Assembly (NCBI GenBank): GCA_015055965.1
Contig: SVHG01000009.1
Span: 1 to 64,000, forward strand
Direction of reading: 5' to 3'
DNA: 64,000 bases
Source: Clostridiales bacterium
Lineage (GTDB): Bacteria > Bacillota > Clostridia > Christensenellales > Borkfalkiaceae
The position numbers and the translations under genes are program-made. Under the pieces are notes generated by a model. The model was not told the DNA's origin, made no database searches, and was given only the letters and a program-made list of their open reading frames with translations. Shown piece by piece: positions 41,892 through 52,253 of this stretch. Numbering within the stretch: position 1 is the stretch's first letter; the number at the start of each line of letters is the position of its first letter.

Positions 41892-44800
41892 ATGAAAAGA
41901 AAACTTTTATCAGCTCTTTGCATCGTAATTTTTGCGATTGCAACGGTAGCGATGACTGCTTGTACACCACTTAAGCACACCGTTACCTTCGTTAACTACG
42001 ACGGAACACAGCTATATTCCGTAGTAGTTGATCACAACGCAATCCCCGCTTACGAGGGCGAAGCCCCTGTAAGAGCAGAGGACAACTTGTACGTTTACGA
42101 ATTCAACGGTTGGTTGGATTCTGAAGGTACTTATTACGAATCTCTTCCCGTTACCGGGGCAGACGTTACTTACACCGCAAGCTATGCGTTAACCGCTAAA
42201 TATCTTGCAGTATTCGTAAACGGAAGCGAGGTTCTACAAAGCGAAACCCTTTACGAAGGCGACGCAGTAGTATACAAGGGCGAAACCCCCGTTAAGGCGG
42301 TAGACGAACAGTATACTTACACCTTTGCCGGTTGGACGGAAGGCGGAGTTGAGTATCCCGTAGGCTCAGAATTACCCGCAATCAGCGGTCACGTAACCTA
42401 CCACGCATATTTCAGCACCACTAACAATTACCGTATCAACTTCGTAAACGGCGAACAAACCTTACAGTCTAGCTTATTAGTAGAAGGTAGCGCTATTGCT
42501 TACGAAGGCGAAACCCCCGTTAAAGAACCTGATTCTTATTACCGTTATGAATTTGCAGGTTGGTCTTTAACTGAAGGCGGCGAAATAGTAGATATCGCTG
42601 CTACCGCAACCGAAAGCTTAACCTACTACGCAGTATTCAATTCATTTGAAAGAGTATACGTTGTTACCTTCGTTGGCGCAAACGGCGAAACTCTATTTAG
42701 TCAAGAAATGAACTACGGCGAAGTTCCCGCATATAACGGCGAAGCTCCCGTTAAGGCATCAGACGCTCAATATCACTACACCTTCTCCGGTTGGGATAAA
42801 GAAATTGGCGCAGTAGAAGGGGATGTAACTTATACCGCACAATTTAGCACCACTTTAAGAGAATATAACGTAACTTGGCACGTAAACGGCGAAGCTTCTA
42901 CCGAAGTTCTTGCATACGGCACAGCTCCCTCTCGTGAAGACGCTTACGTATACGGTAAGGTATTCTTAGGTTGGGCAACCGGCGAAAACGGCGAAGTTGT
43001 TGATTTAGCTAGCCAAGCTATTGCAGGCGAAACTCATTATTACGCAGTATTTAGCGATACCAGCGTTTGGAACGGTACTTATCCTAACGTTGCTAACGGC
43101 TACACCTTCAGCGGTGAAGGTACTGAAGAATCTCCTTGGTTAATTCAATCTGCAACTGATTTAGCTGCTCTTTCAAGATTAACCACCGGCAAGAAGGACT
43201 TTGGTAAGGGTACTTATTACAAGCTAACCGTAAACGTTGACTTAAGCGTTGGCGGATGGGTTCCCATTTGTGATAGCAACACCACCCCGGGCGGTTGGCA
43301 TTCTATAGCTAACTTCTTTAGCGCAAACTTTGACGGTAGCAATAAGACTATAACCATGAAAGAAGAAAACGCAGCAGTATGCTTCGGTTTATTCATGGGC
43401 TTAGCTAACTGTACCGTAGAAAATATTAACTTTGAAGGTAGCATTACCGGCGCTCACTACCACGCAGCTCTTGCAACCTATATGAACGGCGGAGTTACCG
43501 TTAAGAACGTAACTACTAACGTAGATATCACCGTTACGGATACTATTAATGACGCTCAAGCAAGAACGGGCGCTATCGCAGGTCAAGTAAACGGTACGGG
43601 TAACGCTCTTATCAACTGCAAGAACACCGGCGATATTACCGCTTTAGCTCATCAAACCAAGGTTGGCGGTTTAGTAGGCTTTGCATACGGCGAGCTTGCA
43701 TTAGAAAACTGCTCTAACGAAGGCGTTGTTAAGGGTATCGTAACCGCAAACACCATTTACGGTGTAGATAGCACCTTCGTTGGTTTACTAGTTGGTGACT
43801 ACTTTGGCACGAAGTTCACTATCACTTGGAATGCTAACGGCGTAGAAAGCACTTCTACGGTTGATGCAGGTCGTAAGCCCGTTTACAGCGGTGAAACCCC
43901 CGTTAAGGCAGACGACGAGCTTTACAGATACACCTTCGCAGGTTGGTCTTTAACCGAAGGTGGAAAGGCTGAAGAAATCGGCTTTGCATTATCAGATTTA
44001 ACTTACCACGCAGTATTCAGTAAGGTTGACTTATACACCATTACCTTTACTGATGAAAAGGGTAACGTATTAGACGTTCAAAGAGTATTAGAAGGCGAAT
44101 GCGCAACCTTCCAAGGCGAAATTCCCACTATCGAAAACACTCCTGAACATAAATATAAATATATAGGTTGGATTGTAGACGGCGTAAGCTATTCATTTGA
44201 AGACGTACTTCCCGAAGTATTTGAATCTGCAACCTACGTATTAGAAATTAAGGAATCTATTAACGAACACGAAATCGTTTGGAACGTAGACGGCAACTTA
44301 ACCAAGAAGGACTTTGCTTTCGGCGTAGTTCCCACCTTTAACGGTACTCCCGAAAAAGCTGCAACCGCTCAGTACACCTACACCTTTGTAGGTTGGTCAA
44401 CCAGCGAAAACGGCGCAGTTATAGAAGTTCCCGCAGTTAGCGGTCCTGCAACCTATTACGCAGTATTTACTGCAACCGTTAACAAGTACACCGTAACCTT
44501 CCTTGGCGAAGACGGGGCTAAGCTTCAATCTCACCTTTTAGAATACGGCACTCAAATCGTATTTGAAGGCGAGCTTCCCACTTTAGCAAGAACTCAACAG
44601 TATACTTACTATCCCGCATGGAAGGTTGGCGAAGAGGTTATTGACCTTCGTACCGGCACTCTTCCCGAAATCACGGCAGACGTAACTTACGAATTCGTTA
44701 ATATTGCGGAAGTTAACCAATACACAATTACTGTTAACTACGTTGTTAATAGTGGCGCAGTAGTAGCTCCCACCTCTAAGAGCTTTACCGTTGATTACGG

Positions 44801-47438
44801 CACTGCTTACGGCGAAGCAGAAACCGCTTCTCCCGCAGTTAACGGCTTCGCTCCCGACCGTTACTGGTTAGCAGGTATCGTATTTGACGATGCTACTTAC
44901 ACCGTTAACTACACCCCCGTTACCGTATGGGACGGCTCTACCGGAACTTCATTTGAAAGCGGTTCAGGTACTGCAAGCGATCCTTACATTATTAAAACGG
45001 GCGCTCAGCTTGCTTACCTTGCAAAGCTTGGTATGGATAATACCTCTGCTAAGGGCTCTGTTTACGGCACGGGCGTATACTACAAATTAGGCGCAAGTAT
45101 AGACTTAAGCGGATATCAATGGACTCCCATTTGCTTCCGTGATACAACAACCACTTATAACTGGACTTACTTTGACGGTAACTTTGACGGTGCTGGTCAT
45201 ACCATTATAATGAATATCTCTAACACCGGCTTCGGTTACGGCTTATTCCAAGGCGTTGGTCCTAAGTCAGTTGTTAAGAACTTAACTATCGCAGGTAAGG
45301 TTAGCGTTAAGCACAGAGCGGGTGCTATTGCATACATCAGCTTAGCAGGCGCTGTTATTGATAACGTTCATAACTATGCAGATATTTTAGCATCTGTAAC
45401 CGGTGGAGATTACTGGGTAGGTGGCTTCCTTGGTTCAGCAACTACTACTCAGTTAACCAATAGCACTAACTACGGTGAAGTAAAGGGCGGCAGCTTAACT
45501 GGTGGCTTCTTCGGTACTGCAGCAAGCTGTACGGTTGATAACAGTGTAAACTACGGAAACGTAACGGGTGGCTCTGGTGCTAGAAGAGTAGGTGGTATCA
45601 TTGGTGAAGGTACCGGTACAACGAAGGTAACCAATTCAGCAAACTTTGGTAACGTTACCGGTGGTAAGGTTACGGTTTATAAATCAGATAAAACAACTGT
45701 AGATTATTATGAAGGTAGTATAGGTGGTATTATCGGTCATGCGAATAAGTCACAAGTACTTAACAGCGCAAACTACGGCACAGTAACCGGTGTAGCTGCT
45801 AGATATCTTGGCGGTATTACAGCTCTTTCTTCCGGTGCTACGGTAGACGGTTGCGTAAACTACGGTGAAATCAAGGCTTCCGGTTCATACAACGGCGGTA
45901 TTACAGGTACTACTCAGTCTGCTTCAAAGACTCTTAATAGTGTAAACTACGGTAAGGTAACCGCTTCTGACGTTAATACCGGCGGTATTTCAGGTTACTT
46001 AGGCAACGGCTCAAGATTAGACGGATGTACTAACTACGGTGAAGTAAGCGGTACGAGTGACGTTGGTGGTATTGCCGGTGAAAACCAATCTAACCCCGGT
46101 GTTAATGCTTCTAACTATAACTACGGTGCAATTAAAGGTACCGGCTCTAACATTGGCGGTATCGTTGGTAATAATACTAAGGCAAACGGCGGTAAGGTAC
46201 TAAATTCATTCAACTACGGTACTGTAACCGGACCTAAGTACGTTGGCGGTATTGCAGGTACTTCAGCTACCAGCACGACTGTAGAAAATTGTGAAAACCA
46301 CGGAACGATTTCCGGTACTAACCAATACATTGGCGGTATCGTTGGCGGTGGCGCGACGGCAACTGTTAAGAATTGTAAAAACTACGGCTTTATCAATTCT
46401 CCAAAAGCAAACAATATCGCAGGTATCGTAGGCTTTGCAACTAGTACTACTGAAGTTATCCTTTGCGAAAACCACGGTGATATTATTGCCGGAACAAGCT
46501 CTAACGGCGCTATCGTTGGTTATCTTGGTGGCGGTGCTACTTTAGAGACTGCTTCTAAGGTTGTTGGTTGTGTAAACTACGGTGATATAAGCGGTACGGC
46601 TACAGTTGGTGGTATCGTTGGTCTAAATAACGGTTACGTAACCCGTTACTTCGTAGAAGGCGAAGCAGAGGTTAAAACGGTTAACTACGGTAACGTAACT
46701 GCTACCAGCTCATACGTTGGCGGTATTTGCGGTAACACGGGTATTTCTTCTAACTGCGTTGCTTCTATGACGGAATACGCTATTAACTACGGTACTATTA
46801 CTGCAGGTAAGAATTCAGATAGCGTAAGCTCTGTTGGTGGTATTAACGGTCAAGTTACTAACGGCGGTTCAATTCAAAACTGTGAAAACCACGGCGCTGT
46901 AAGCGGTACGGGTAGCCAAGTTGGCGGTATTACCGGTTACTTAAACGGAACTGTAACGGGATGTATTAACGATGCAGACGTTTACGGTGGCGGTAACTAC
47001 GTTGGCGGTATCGTTGGCGAAAGCAAGGGTACTGTTAAAGACGTAGAAAATAGCGGTAACGTAAAGTCTTACACCAGTTATATTGGCGGTGCTGTTGGCC
47101 GTAACAATGGCGGTACTGTAGAAAATGCTACTAACCGCGGTTCAGTTACTGCAGAAAGAGCTGCTCAAGAAGCAGGTACCGGCATAGGTGGTGTTATTGG
47201 TTCTAACCAAAATAGCGCAACTGCTTCTAAGCTTTATAACTACGGCGACGTAATCGGTTATACCCAAGTTGGCGGTATTTCAGGTTACCAAGGCGCAGGC
47301 TCAAGTATAGATACTGCTGTTAACGAAGGCGACGTTACTGGTTACGGCACGGTTGGTCAAATCGTTGGTACTAACAACTCTGTTGACTTAACAACTAACG
47401 CAAGCGGTAGCGGTGTCGTTACGGATTTAGAAGAATAA
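41892..47438 (+). CDS. Giant InlB/MucBP-like/GLUG repeat lipoprotein
   Basis: An 1848-residue surface lipoprotein (lipobox in ATVAMTACTP). The first 1000 residues carry about ten InlB-type beta repeats (VTFVNYDGTQLYSVVVDHN..., each ending FxGW...TYxAxF), one GLUG block near 400-600, and a MucBP-like unit (ITVNYVVNSGAVV...PDRYWLAGIVF) near 960. The remainder is a ladder of over twenty GLUG repeats (NYGxVxG, VGGIVG, NCxNHG). No enzyme motif or C-terminal anchor was recognised; it is held only by the N-terminal lipid. It shares its layout with the 934-residue protein upstream, so they are paralogues. It is monocistronic: own promoter, two terminators after it. Confidence 0.85.
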   Translation: MKRKLLSALCIVIFAIATVAMTACTPLKHTVTFVNYDGTQLYSVVVDHNAIPAYEGEAPVRAEDNLYVYEFNGWLDSEGTYYESLPVTGADVTYTASYALTAKYLAVFVNGSEVLQSETLYEGDAVVYKGETPVKAVDEQYTYTFAGWTEGGVEYPVGSELPAISGHVTYHAYFSTTNNYRINFVNGEQTLQSSLLVEGSAIAYEGETPVKEPDSYYRYEFAGWSLTEGGEIVDIAATATESLTYYAVFNSFERVYVVTFVGANGETLFSQEMNYGEVPAYNGEAPVKASDAQYHYTFSGWDKEIGAVEGDVTYTAQFSTTLREYNVTWHVNGEASTEVLAYGTAPSREDAYVYGKVFLGWATGENGEVVDLASQAIAGETHYYAVFSDTSVWNGTYPNVANGYTFSGEGTEESPWLIQSATDLAALSRLTTGKKDFGKGTYYKLTVNVDLSVGGWVPICDSNTTPGGWHSIANFFSANFDGSNKTITMKEENAAVCFGLFMGLANCTVENINFEGSITGAHYHAALATYMNGGVTVKNVTTNVDITVTDTINDAQARTGAIAGQVNGTGNALINCKNTGDITALAHQTKVGGLVGFAYGELALENCSNEGVVKGIVTANTIYGVDSTFVGLLVGDYFGTKFTITWNANGVESTSTVDAGRKPVYSGETPVKADDELYRYTFAGWSLTEGGKAEEIGFALSDLTYHAVFSKVDLYTITFTDEKGNVLDVQRVLEGECATFQGEIPTIENTPEHKYKYIGWIVDGVSYSFEDVLPEVFESATYVLEIKESINEHEIVWNVDGNLTKKDFAFGVVPTFNGTPEKAATAQYTYTFVGWSTSENGAVIEVPAVSGPATYYAVFTATVNKYTVTFLGEDGAKLQSHLLEYGTQIVFEGELPTLARTQQYTYYPAWKVGEEVIDLRTGTLPEITADVTYEFVNIAEVNQYTITVNYVVNSGAVVAPTSKSFTVDYGTAYGEAETASPAVNGFAPDRYWLAGIVFDDATYTVNYTPVTVWDGSTGTSFESGSGTASDPYIIKTGAQLAYLAKLGMDNTSAKGSVYGTGVYYKLGASIDLSGYQWTPICFRDTTTTYNWTYFDGNFDGAGHTIIMNISNTGFGYGLFQGVGPKSVVKNLTIAGKVSVKHRAGAIAYISLAGAVIDNVHNYADILASVTGGDYWVGGFLGSATTTQLTNSTNYGEVKGGSLTGGFFGTAASCTVDNSVNYGNVTGGSGARRVGGIIGEGTGTTKVTNSANFGNVTGGKVTVYKSDKTTVDYYEGSIGGIIGHANKSQVLNSANYGTVTGVAARYLGGITALSSGATVDGCVNYGEIKASGSYNGGITGTTQSASKTLNSVNYGKVTASDVNTGGISGYLGNGSRLDGCTNYGEVSGTSDVGGIAGENQSNPGVNASNYNYGAIKGTGSNIGGIVGNNTKANGGKVLNSFNYGTVTGPKYVGGIAGTSATSTTVENCENHGTISGTNQYIGGIVGGGATATVKNCKNYGFINSPKANNIAGIVGFATSTTEVILCENHGDIIAGTSSNGAIVGYLGGGATLETASKVVGCVNYGDISGTATVGGIVGLNNGYVTRYFVEGEAEVKTVNYGNVTATSSYVGGICGNTGISSNCVASMTEYAINYGTITAGKNSDSVSSVGGINGQVTNGGSIQNCENHGAVSGTGSQVGGITGYLNGTVTGCINDADVYGGGNYVGGIVGESKGTVKDVENSGNVKSYTSYIGGAVGRNNGGTVENATNRGSVTAERAAQEAGTGIGGVIGSNQNSATASKLYNYGDVIGYTQVGGISGYQGAGSSIDTAVNEGDVTGYGTVGQIVGTNNSVDLTTNASGSGVVTDLEE
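45400..47380 (+). repeat. Tandem imperfect GLUG-coding repeats
   Basis: The DNA repeats at irregular intervals of roughly 60-130 bases, centred on aactacggt and gttggcggtat elements. The copies are imperfect, so this is coding repeat expansion, not a satellite or CRISPR. It may vary in copy number between strains and is prone to misassembly. Confidence 0.75.
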
Positions 47439-47468
47439 TAGCAAAATAAAAGTTTTCATTAAATAAAC

Positions 47469-47504
47469 AAAAAGCGCGCAAGTTAAAGCTTGCGTGCTTT
47501 TTTT
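47469..47504 (+). terminator. Terminator 1 after the giant lipoprotein
   Basis: AAAAAGCGCGCAAG/CTTGCGTGCTTTTT with a six-base loop and seven-T run; one G-T pair. Very strong. Confidence 0.9.
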
Positions 47505-47526
47505 ATATAAAAACTCGCGCGATAGC

Positions 47527-47572
47527 AAATGCACCACCAAAAAGTGTTTTACTTTGGTGGTGCATTTTTTAT
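47527..47572 (+). terminator. Terminator 2 after the giant lipoprotein
   Basis: A perfect 15-bp stem AAATGCACCACCAAA/TTTGGTGGTGCATTT, followed by T-rich sequence. AGCAAAT...ATTTGCT flanks it, so a longer cruciform is possible. It is strong and can work in both directions. Confidence 0.85.
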
Positions 47573-47732
47573 TTGCTAAATGACTGTTTTTGTTGCTTTT
47601 TTAGCTATAACAAAAAGGCTGTTTTTTGTTGTGTTAAAAAAATAAAAAGTCGGGCTATAAGTTGATTATTTGCTATATTTCATTATTTTTTAGTAAAAAT
47701 TCAAAGAAAAAGGTAAAATTTACTTCAAAATA

Positions 47733-47762
47733 GCCGTTAATCGCCTTATAGCGTGTTTTTTT
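47733..47762 (+). repeat. Dispersed intergenic repeat, copy 6
   Basis: GCCGTTAATCG, CC, TTATAG, then CGTG and a seven-T run. It matches copies 1 and 5 over about 30 bases. Confidence 0.65.
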
Positions 47763-48224
47763 GTGGTTTTTTCCGTTTTTATGCAAAACGCTAAAAATCG
47801 TGCTAATGCGGTGAGTTGCTTTTTTTAAGTTTGATTAAAAAGCAGTAAGGTATGGTAAAACCTTCTAAAAAACTATTTTTTTATGCGAAAAAATATCTAA
47901 TTATTAGGTGTTTTTGCGTCCGTTATCAAATGGCTTTTTTTCCTATTCTTTTAAAAAAATATAATTTATTTTTTTTTATATACCTTCAAGTGCTTGCTAT
48001 ATTGACAAAAAAAATATACAATGTAAACGTAGTAGTTTTTACTATTTTAGAAATAGGCTTAAAAACGCCACTATTTCTTTTGAAAAATTTAACTTTTTAA
48101 AATGTTATTTTAAGTAAATAAATCGTTGATTTTTTAAGCGATAGTGAATTGGCTTTGAAGTAAGTAAAAATACGGATGATTCAAAAGTTTTTTATAAATG
48201 CAAAAAACTTCGTAAGAGGTAGAT

Positions 48225-49343
48225 ATGAAGCTTAAAAGAATTTTAACAGTTTTATTATGCGTGGTTGCATTGTTTGCCACGGCGTGCTCAGATGAGAATG
48301 ATTACAGCGATCAAGCGAAGGTAACCTTTTGCTTAGAAGGCGGTATTTATCAAAATAGCTCTCGTGACGTCGTTCACTATTACCAAGTTGGTGATGGTGC
48401 TACGAAAATCGTTACGCCCAGCGAGTTATCTAAAAAGCCCATTGAAAGAAGCGGTTATTATATCGAGGGCTGGTATAAAACCAAAACGGGTGAGGGGGAA
48501 AGCGCAGAGTATTCAAACGTATGGGATTTTGAAAACGATACGGTTGATATTAACGGTGTAACCCTTTACGCAAAGTGGGTTAAGAACGTAAAATTTACCT
48601 ATTCAGTTTGCTATAAGGATGCAAACGGTCAAACGGTGGTTATCGGCGAATATCCCGTTAGCGAAGGGGAAGCCTTTAACGATTACGCAAAATATGCAGA
48701 AAAGCGTTACGACGGTATTTACACGCCAATCGGCTTCGTTGATGAAAACGGCGCTCCTTGGGATTCAAGCTTTACCCACCCCGGCGGTGAAGAGAGCTTA
48801 GATATTAAAGTATTCGTTAACTATATTGAAGGCGACTTTGAAGTGGTTTCAACTGCAAAACAGCTTAAATCGGCAGTAAAGAAAAATATTTATTTGATTG
48901 CAGATATAGATATGCAGGGTGAATCAATTAACTTTGGCGACTATAAGGGTATTTTTGAAGGCAATAACCATACGGTAAGCAATTTCACTATTTCTTATTC
49001 GGCATCTAAAAACGACTTAAAGGAAAACAACCTTCACATAAGCTTGTTTGGTAGCGCAAAGGGCGCGAAGATTAAAAACGTTAACTTTACGGGCGTTACG
49101 GTAGACGTTAAAACCACTCTTACCGCAACCCAACAAATTTATCTTGCGCCTATTGCCGTAAACGCAAGCGGTGTGGAAATTTCAAACGTAACCTTTAACG
49201 GAACGTATACCGTTTCAAAGCTTCCTTCCGGAAGAGAAGAAAGCGATATTTTAATCGTTGTTAATAACGCTCCCTTCTATCAAGCGGATGAAAGCACCAC
49301 TCAAACGAACGTAAGCGTAATGCTTACCAAGCAGGGCGAATAA
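48225..49343 (+). CDS. InlB-like repeat lipoprotein upstream of the peptide transporter
   Basis: A 372-residue lipoprotein (lipobox LFATACSDEND). An InlB-type repeat (KVTFCLEGGIYQN..., YYIEGWYKT, VTLYAKWV) and a related second unit are followed by a GLUG-like region (NIYLIADIDMQG, GIFEGNNHTVSNF, VNFTGVTV). It is a small relative of the big surface proteins. It precedes the solute-binding protein gene by 54 bases on the same strand with an AGGAG between, so it may belong to the peptide-uptake operon. No enzymatic motif was recognised. Confidence 0.75.
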   Translation: MKLKRILTVLLCVVALFATACSDENDYSDQAKVTFCLEGGIYQNSSRDVVHYYQVGDGATKIVTPSELSKKPIERSGYYIEGWYKTKTGEGESAEYSNVWDFENDTVDINGVTLYAKWVKNVKFTYSVCYKDANGQTVVIGEYPVSEGEAFNDYAKYAEKRYDGIYTPIGFVDENGAPWDSSFTHPGGEESLDIKVFVNYIEGDFEVVSTAKQLKSAVKKNIYLIADIDMQGESINFGDYKGIFEGNNHTVSNFTISYSASKNDLKENNLHISLFGSAKGAKIKNVNFTGVTVDVKTTLTATQQIYLAPIAVNASGVEISNVTFNGTYTVSKLPSGREESDILIVVNNAPFYQADESTTQTNVSVMLTKQGE

Positions 49344-49397
49344 ACCTTGTAACCAAACTTTGAAAAATAAACTAATACTTAGTAGGAGAAATACAAA

Positions 49398-52091
49398 ATG
49401 ACTATGCAAATTGTAAAGAAAAAATTAATAATTATCATTTCCGTTATCGTTGCGGTTGTGATTGCAGGCACGATTCTTATCGTTTCTTTCGCCGGTGGGG
49501 ATGATTCTGCATCTAGCAGTTCGTCAGGTGATTTTCCCGGCGGTGGATCAGTGGTTTACGATAACGAAAACGATCCGTTAGTATTTTCAAGTCAAGAGGT
49601 AGATAAGGTATTTAACCCCTTCTTCTCAACGGCTGCGGCAGATAGTAACGTAGTTGGTTTAACTCAAATCGGTATGATTGGCAACGATTCATTAGGTAAC
49701 CCCGTTTGGGGGGACGAAGAGGGTGTTGTTACAAAAGACCTACAAATAGTAACCAAGGGCACTCCCAACGTAAACGAAACCACCACTTATTATTTCGTTC
49801 TTAAAAATAACGTAAAGTTTTCTAACGGCTCACCCCTTACTATGAAGGACGTTCTATTTAACCTTTACGTTTATTTAGACCCTGCATACACCGGTTCAAG
49901 CACTATTTACTCAACCGATATCGTTGGTCTTAAGGAATACAGAACTCAAGCAAGCACTGAATCTGAACAAGATAACTTTGGTTCTAAGTTCCAAAACGAA
50001 GCAACCTCAAGAATTCAATCCTTAATTGCTGCATGCGAAGAGGTTTTAGAAGATCCTAACAATGCATTTTTAACCGACAACGAATTCAAGGCTAAGCTTC
50101 AATTAATTCAAGATAGAGGCTTGGAAACGGACGCTAATTTAGTTGCAGACTACACAAAGGCAGTAAGCTTATTCCGTGAAGAGCTTGAAACAGACTTCTC
50201 TAACTCCCGTGATTCTTACCAAGATATGGTGTTTACCGGTGATGACGGTAACGTTTACAAGAATTTATTCGCAACAGACGTTGAAATGTTCCTTTACAAC
50301 GAAGGTTATATAACCTGGAATAAAAAGGAAAACGGTGGTAAGGGCGCGCTTATTTCTTCTCTTGCAAACGATTATAAAGAGCATAGAGATTGGACTAAAG
50401 AGCAGGCAATTAATACTATTATCATGGATAAAATTCCCGGTTCTATTGCGGAAGTCGTTACCTATTGGAATACGGCAATTACCTTAAACTCCTTCATTTA
50501 TAACCAAGAAATGGAAAAATACTTCCAAACCGAAGGCGCAAACCGTAAATATACCAACATTTCAGGTATTAAGTTTGCAAATAAGAACGGAAGCGTAACC
50601 GTTAACGGTAAGGAATACGGCGTTCCCGAATATAATTCAGACGGCTCTGTTAAAAACGGCTCTAACGAGGTATTATCAATCACCATTAACGACGTTGACC
50701 CCAAGGCAATTTGGAACTTCTCTTTCACCGTTGCTCCCATGTATTACTATTCAGATGCAAGCCGTATCGCAGCGTTTGACTACGAAAGCAATTTCGGCGT
50801 TGAATACGCTTCACAAACCTTTATGAACGAGGTTGTAAAAGCCCCCGAAAAGCTAAGCGTTCCCGTTGGTGCGGGTGCGTATGCGGCAAGTAAGGCAAGC
50901 GGTGGTATTGAAAATATTACCGAAGGTGATTTTTACGATAAGGGCGTTATTTACTTTGAAAGAAACCCCCATTACGTATTAGGCGCTGCAAGGATTAAGA
51001 AAATTCGTTATCAAGTAGTTGCTTCAGCGCAAATGCTTAACAACCTATACAGTAAGGCAATCGACTTCGTTGAGCCCAACGCAAAGGCAGAAACAATTGA
51101 TGAGCTTAAGGGTAAGGCAAACGACGGTATTGGTTACGAGTCAATTAGAACGGCAGGTTACGGCTATATTGGTATTAACGCAGGTAAAGTTCCCGATATT
51201 TTAGTACGTCAAGCAATTATGCACGCAATCAATACTCAAGAATGCGTTAACTATTATAAGACGACTGCAAGCGCAATTTACCGCCCAATGTCACTTTCAA
51301 GCTGGGCATATCCCAAGGAAAGCGTTCCTTATTATAACTACGTTGGCGCAAAGATTCCTTCAGATGCTGACATGTTAAAGGGTAACCGTGATTTTTACGA
51401 TTACGTTAAGGGGCTTGGCAAAAAGGCAGGTGATACGCTTACTGAAAGCGAGCAAATCGCGTTTATTACTAAGCTTGTTGAAAATGCAGGATACGTTCTT
51501 GGCGCAGACGGTATTTACGTTAAGGGTAACCATAAGTTAAAATACACCTTCACTATTGCAGGCGAAGAAACCGATCACCCCGCGTTTGACGCAATGTGGC
51601 ATGCAATGGAGCTTTTAAACAAAGCAGGCTTCTCTATCAACGTAACCACTGATGCTAACGCTCTAAAGAAGCTTTCTGAAGGTTCACTTACCGTTTGGGC
51701 GGCAGCTTGGGGCTCTACTATTGACCCTGATATGTACCAAGTATATCACATTGATTCAACCGCAACCTCAACCTTAAACTGGGGTTATAAGCAAATTAAA
51801 GCAAACGTTGGCGATAAATATGCAACGGAGCTTGCTTTAGTTGAAGAGCTTTCAGAAATCATTGAGCTTGCTCGTAAAACTAACGATCAAAAGCAAAGAG
51901 CAGTTCTTTATTCTAACGCGCTTGATATCGTTATGCAACTTGCAGTTGAGCTTCCCACCTATCAAAGAGACGACTTGTTTGCTTATAACGCAGGCAAGAT
52001 TGACGTTTCAACCTTTACTCCTAAGGAAGAGCTTTCACCCTACATGGGCTTAACGAGTGATTTACACACCATTTCATTAAGGATATCTTAA
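49398..52091 (+). CDS. oppA: Oligopeptide-binding protein (SBP_bac_5), membrane-anchored
   Basis: An 897-residue extracellular peptide-binding protein, far above the usual 540-600. The fold markers are present: VKFSNGSPLTMKDVLFNLY (about 138-156) and the C-terminal WAAAWGSTIDPDMYQVYHIDS. Between them lies an insertion of about 230 residues (185-415), helical and charged. The N-terminus has a single hydrophobic helix (about 10-30) then a Ser/Gly linker, with no lipobox Cys; thus it seems to be held by an uncleaved helix instead of a lipid. It captures peptides for the OppBCDF proteins encoded next. RBS TAGGAG precedes the ATG. Confidence 0.85.
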   Translation: MTMQIVKKKLIIIISVIVAVVIAGTILIVSFAGGDDSASSSSSGDFPGGGSVVYDNENDPLVFSSQEVDKVFNPFFSTAAADSNVVGLTQIGMIGNDSLGNPVWGDEEGVVTKDLQIVTKGTPNVNETTTYYFVLKNNVKFSNGSPLTMKDVLFNLYVYLDPAYTGSSTIYSTDIVGLKEYRTQASTESEQDNFGSKFQNEATSRIQSLIAACEEVLEDPNNAFLTDNEFKAKLQLIQDRGLETDANLVADYTKAVSLFREELETDFSNSRDSYQDMVFTGDDGNVYKNLFATDVEMFLYNEGYITWNKKENGGKGALISSLANDYKEHRDWTKEQAINTIIMDKIPGSIAEVVTYWNTAITLNSFIYNQEMEKYFQTEGANRKYTNISGIKFANKNGSVTVNGKEYGVPEYNSDGSVKNGSNEVLSITINDVDPKAIWNFSFTVAPMYYYSDASRIAAFDYESNFGVEYASQTFMNEVVKAPEKLSVPVGAGAYAASKASGGIENITEGDFYDKGVIYFERNPHYVLGAARIKKIRYQVVASAQMLNNLYSKAIDFVEPNAKAETIDELKGKANDGIGYESIRTAGYGYIGINAGKVPDILVRQAIMHAINTQECVNYYKTTASAIYRPMSLSSWAYPKESVPYYNYVGAKIPSDADMLKGNRDFYDYVKGLGKKAGDTLTESEQIAFITKLVENAGYVLGADGIYVKGNHKLKYTFTIAGEETDHPAFDAMWHAMELLNKAGFSINVTTDANALKKLSEGSLTVWAAAWGSTIDPDMYQVYHIDSTATSTLNWGYKQIKANVGDKYATELALVEELSEIIELARKTNDQKQRAVLYSNALDIVMQLAVELPTYQRDDLFAYNAGKIDVSTFTPKEELSPYMGLTSDLHTISLRIS

Positions 52092-52107
52092 TCGTTTAAA
52101 CGTTAAT

Positions 52108-52138
52108 CACTCTTCCTCACGGGTAGTGGGGAAGAGTG
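52108..52138 (+). other. Stable hairpin between oppA and oppB
   Basis: CACTCTTCC/GGAAGAGTG, a perfect 9-bp stem with no T-run. Hairpins after the binding-protein gene often stabilise its mRNA so it is made in excess over the permease; this is inference from form and place. Confidence 0.6.
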
Positions 52139-52253
52139 GTAAAAATAATGGCTGTGCCACGCAAAAAGTTTTTAGAATTTTGCATAAAATCATTTTATTT
52201 ACGTAAAAATCAACCCTTTGTTAAAGCGAAGCCAAATTAAAAATAAAGGATTT

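Larger units (their letters stand above)
47439..48224. other. 786-base AT-rich gap with two terminators and one repeat copy
   Basis: The gap holds the two terminators and repeat copy 6 listed separately. Beyond 47770 it is very AT-rich with T-runs. A TTGACA at 48002 with TAAACG 16 bases later is a poor promoter candidate for the following gene. No convincing gene was seen; an 82-codon ORF (47852-48100) is rejected. The nearest ORF starts at 48225. Confidence 0.6.

Noticed and set aside
45400..47380. Regularly repeated DNA that could suggest a CRISPR array
   Set aside because: The units are imperfect, of variable spacing, remain in one open frame and encode GLUG repeats; there are no identical repeats with unique spacers and no cas genes.
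47852..48100. 82-codon ORF in the gap before the 372-residue lipoprotein
   Set aside because: Composition is low-complexity Phe/Lys/Leu/Ile from AT-rich spacer, the ribosome site is weak and no motif is recognisable. Its 3' end runs into the upstream region of the next gene.
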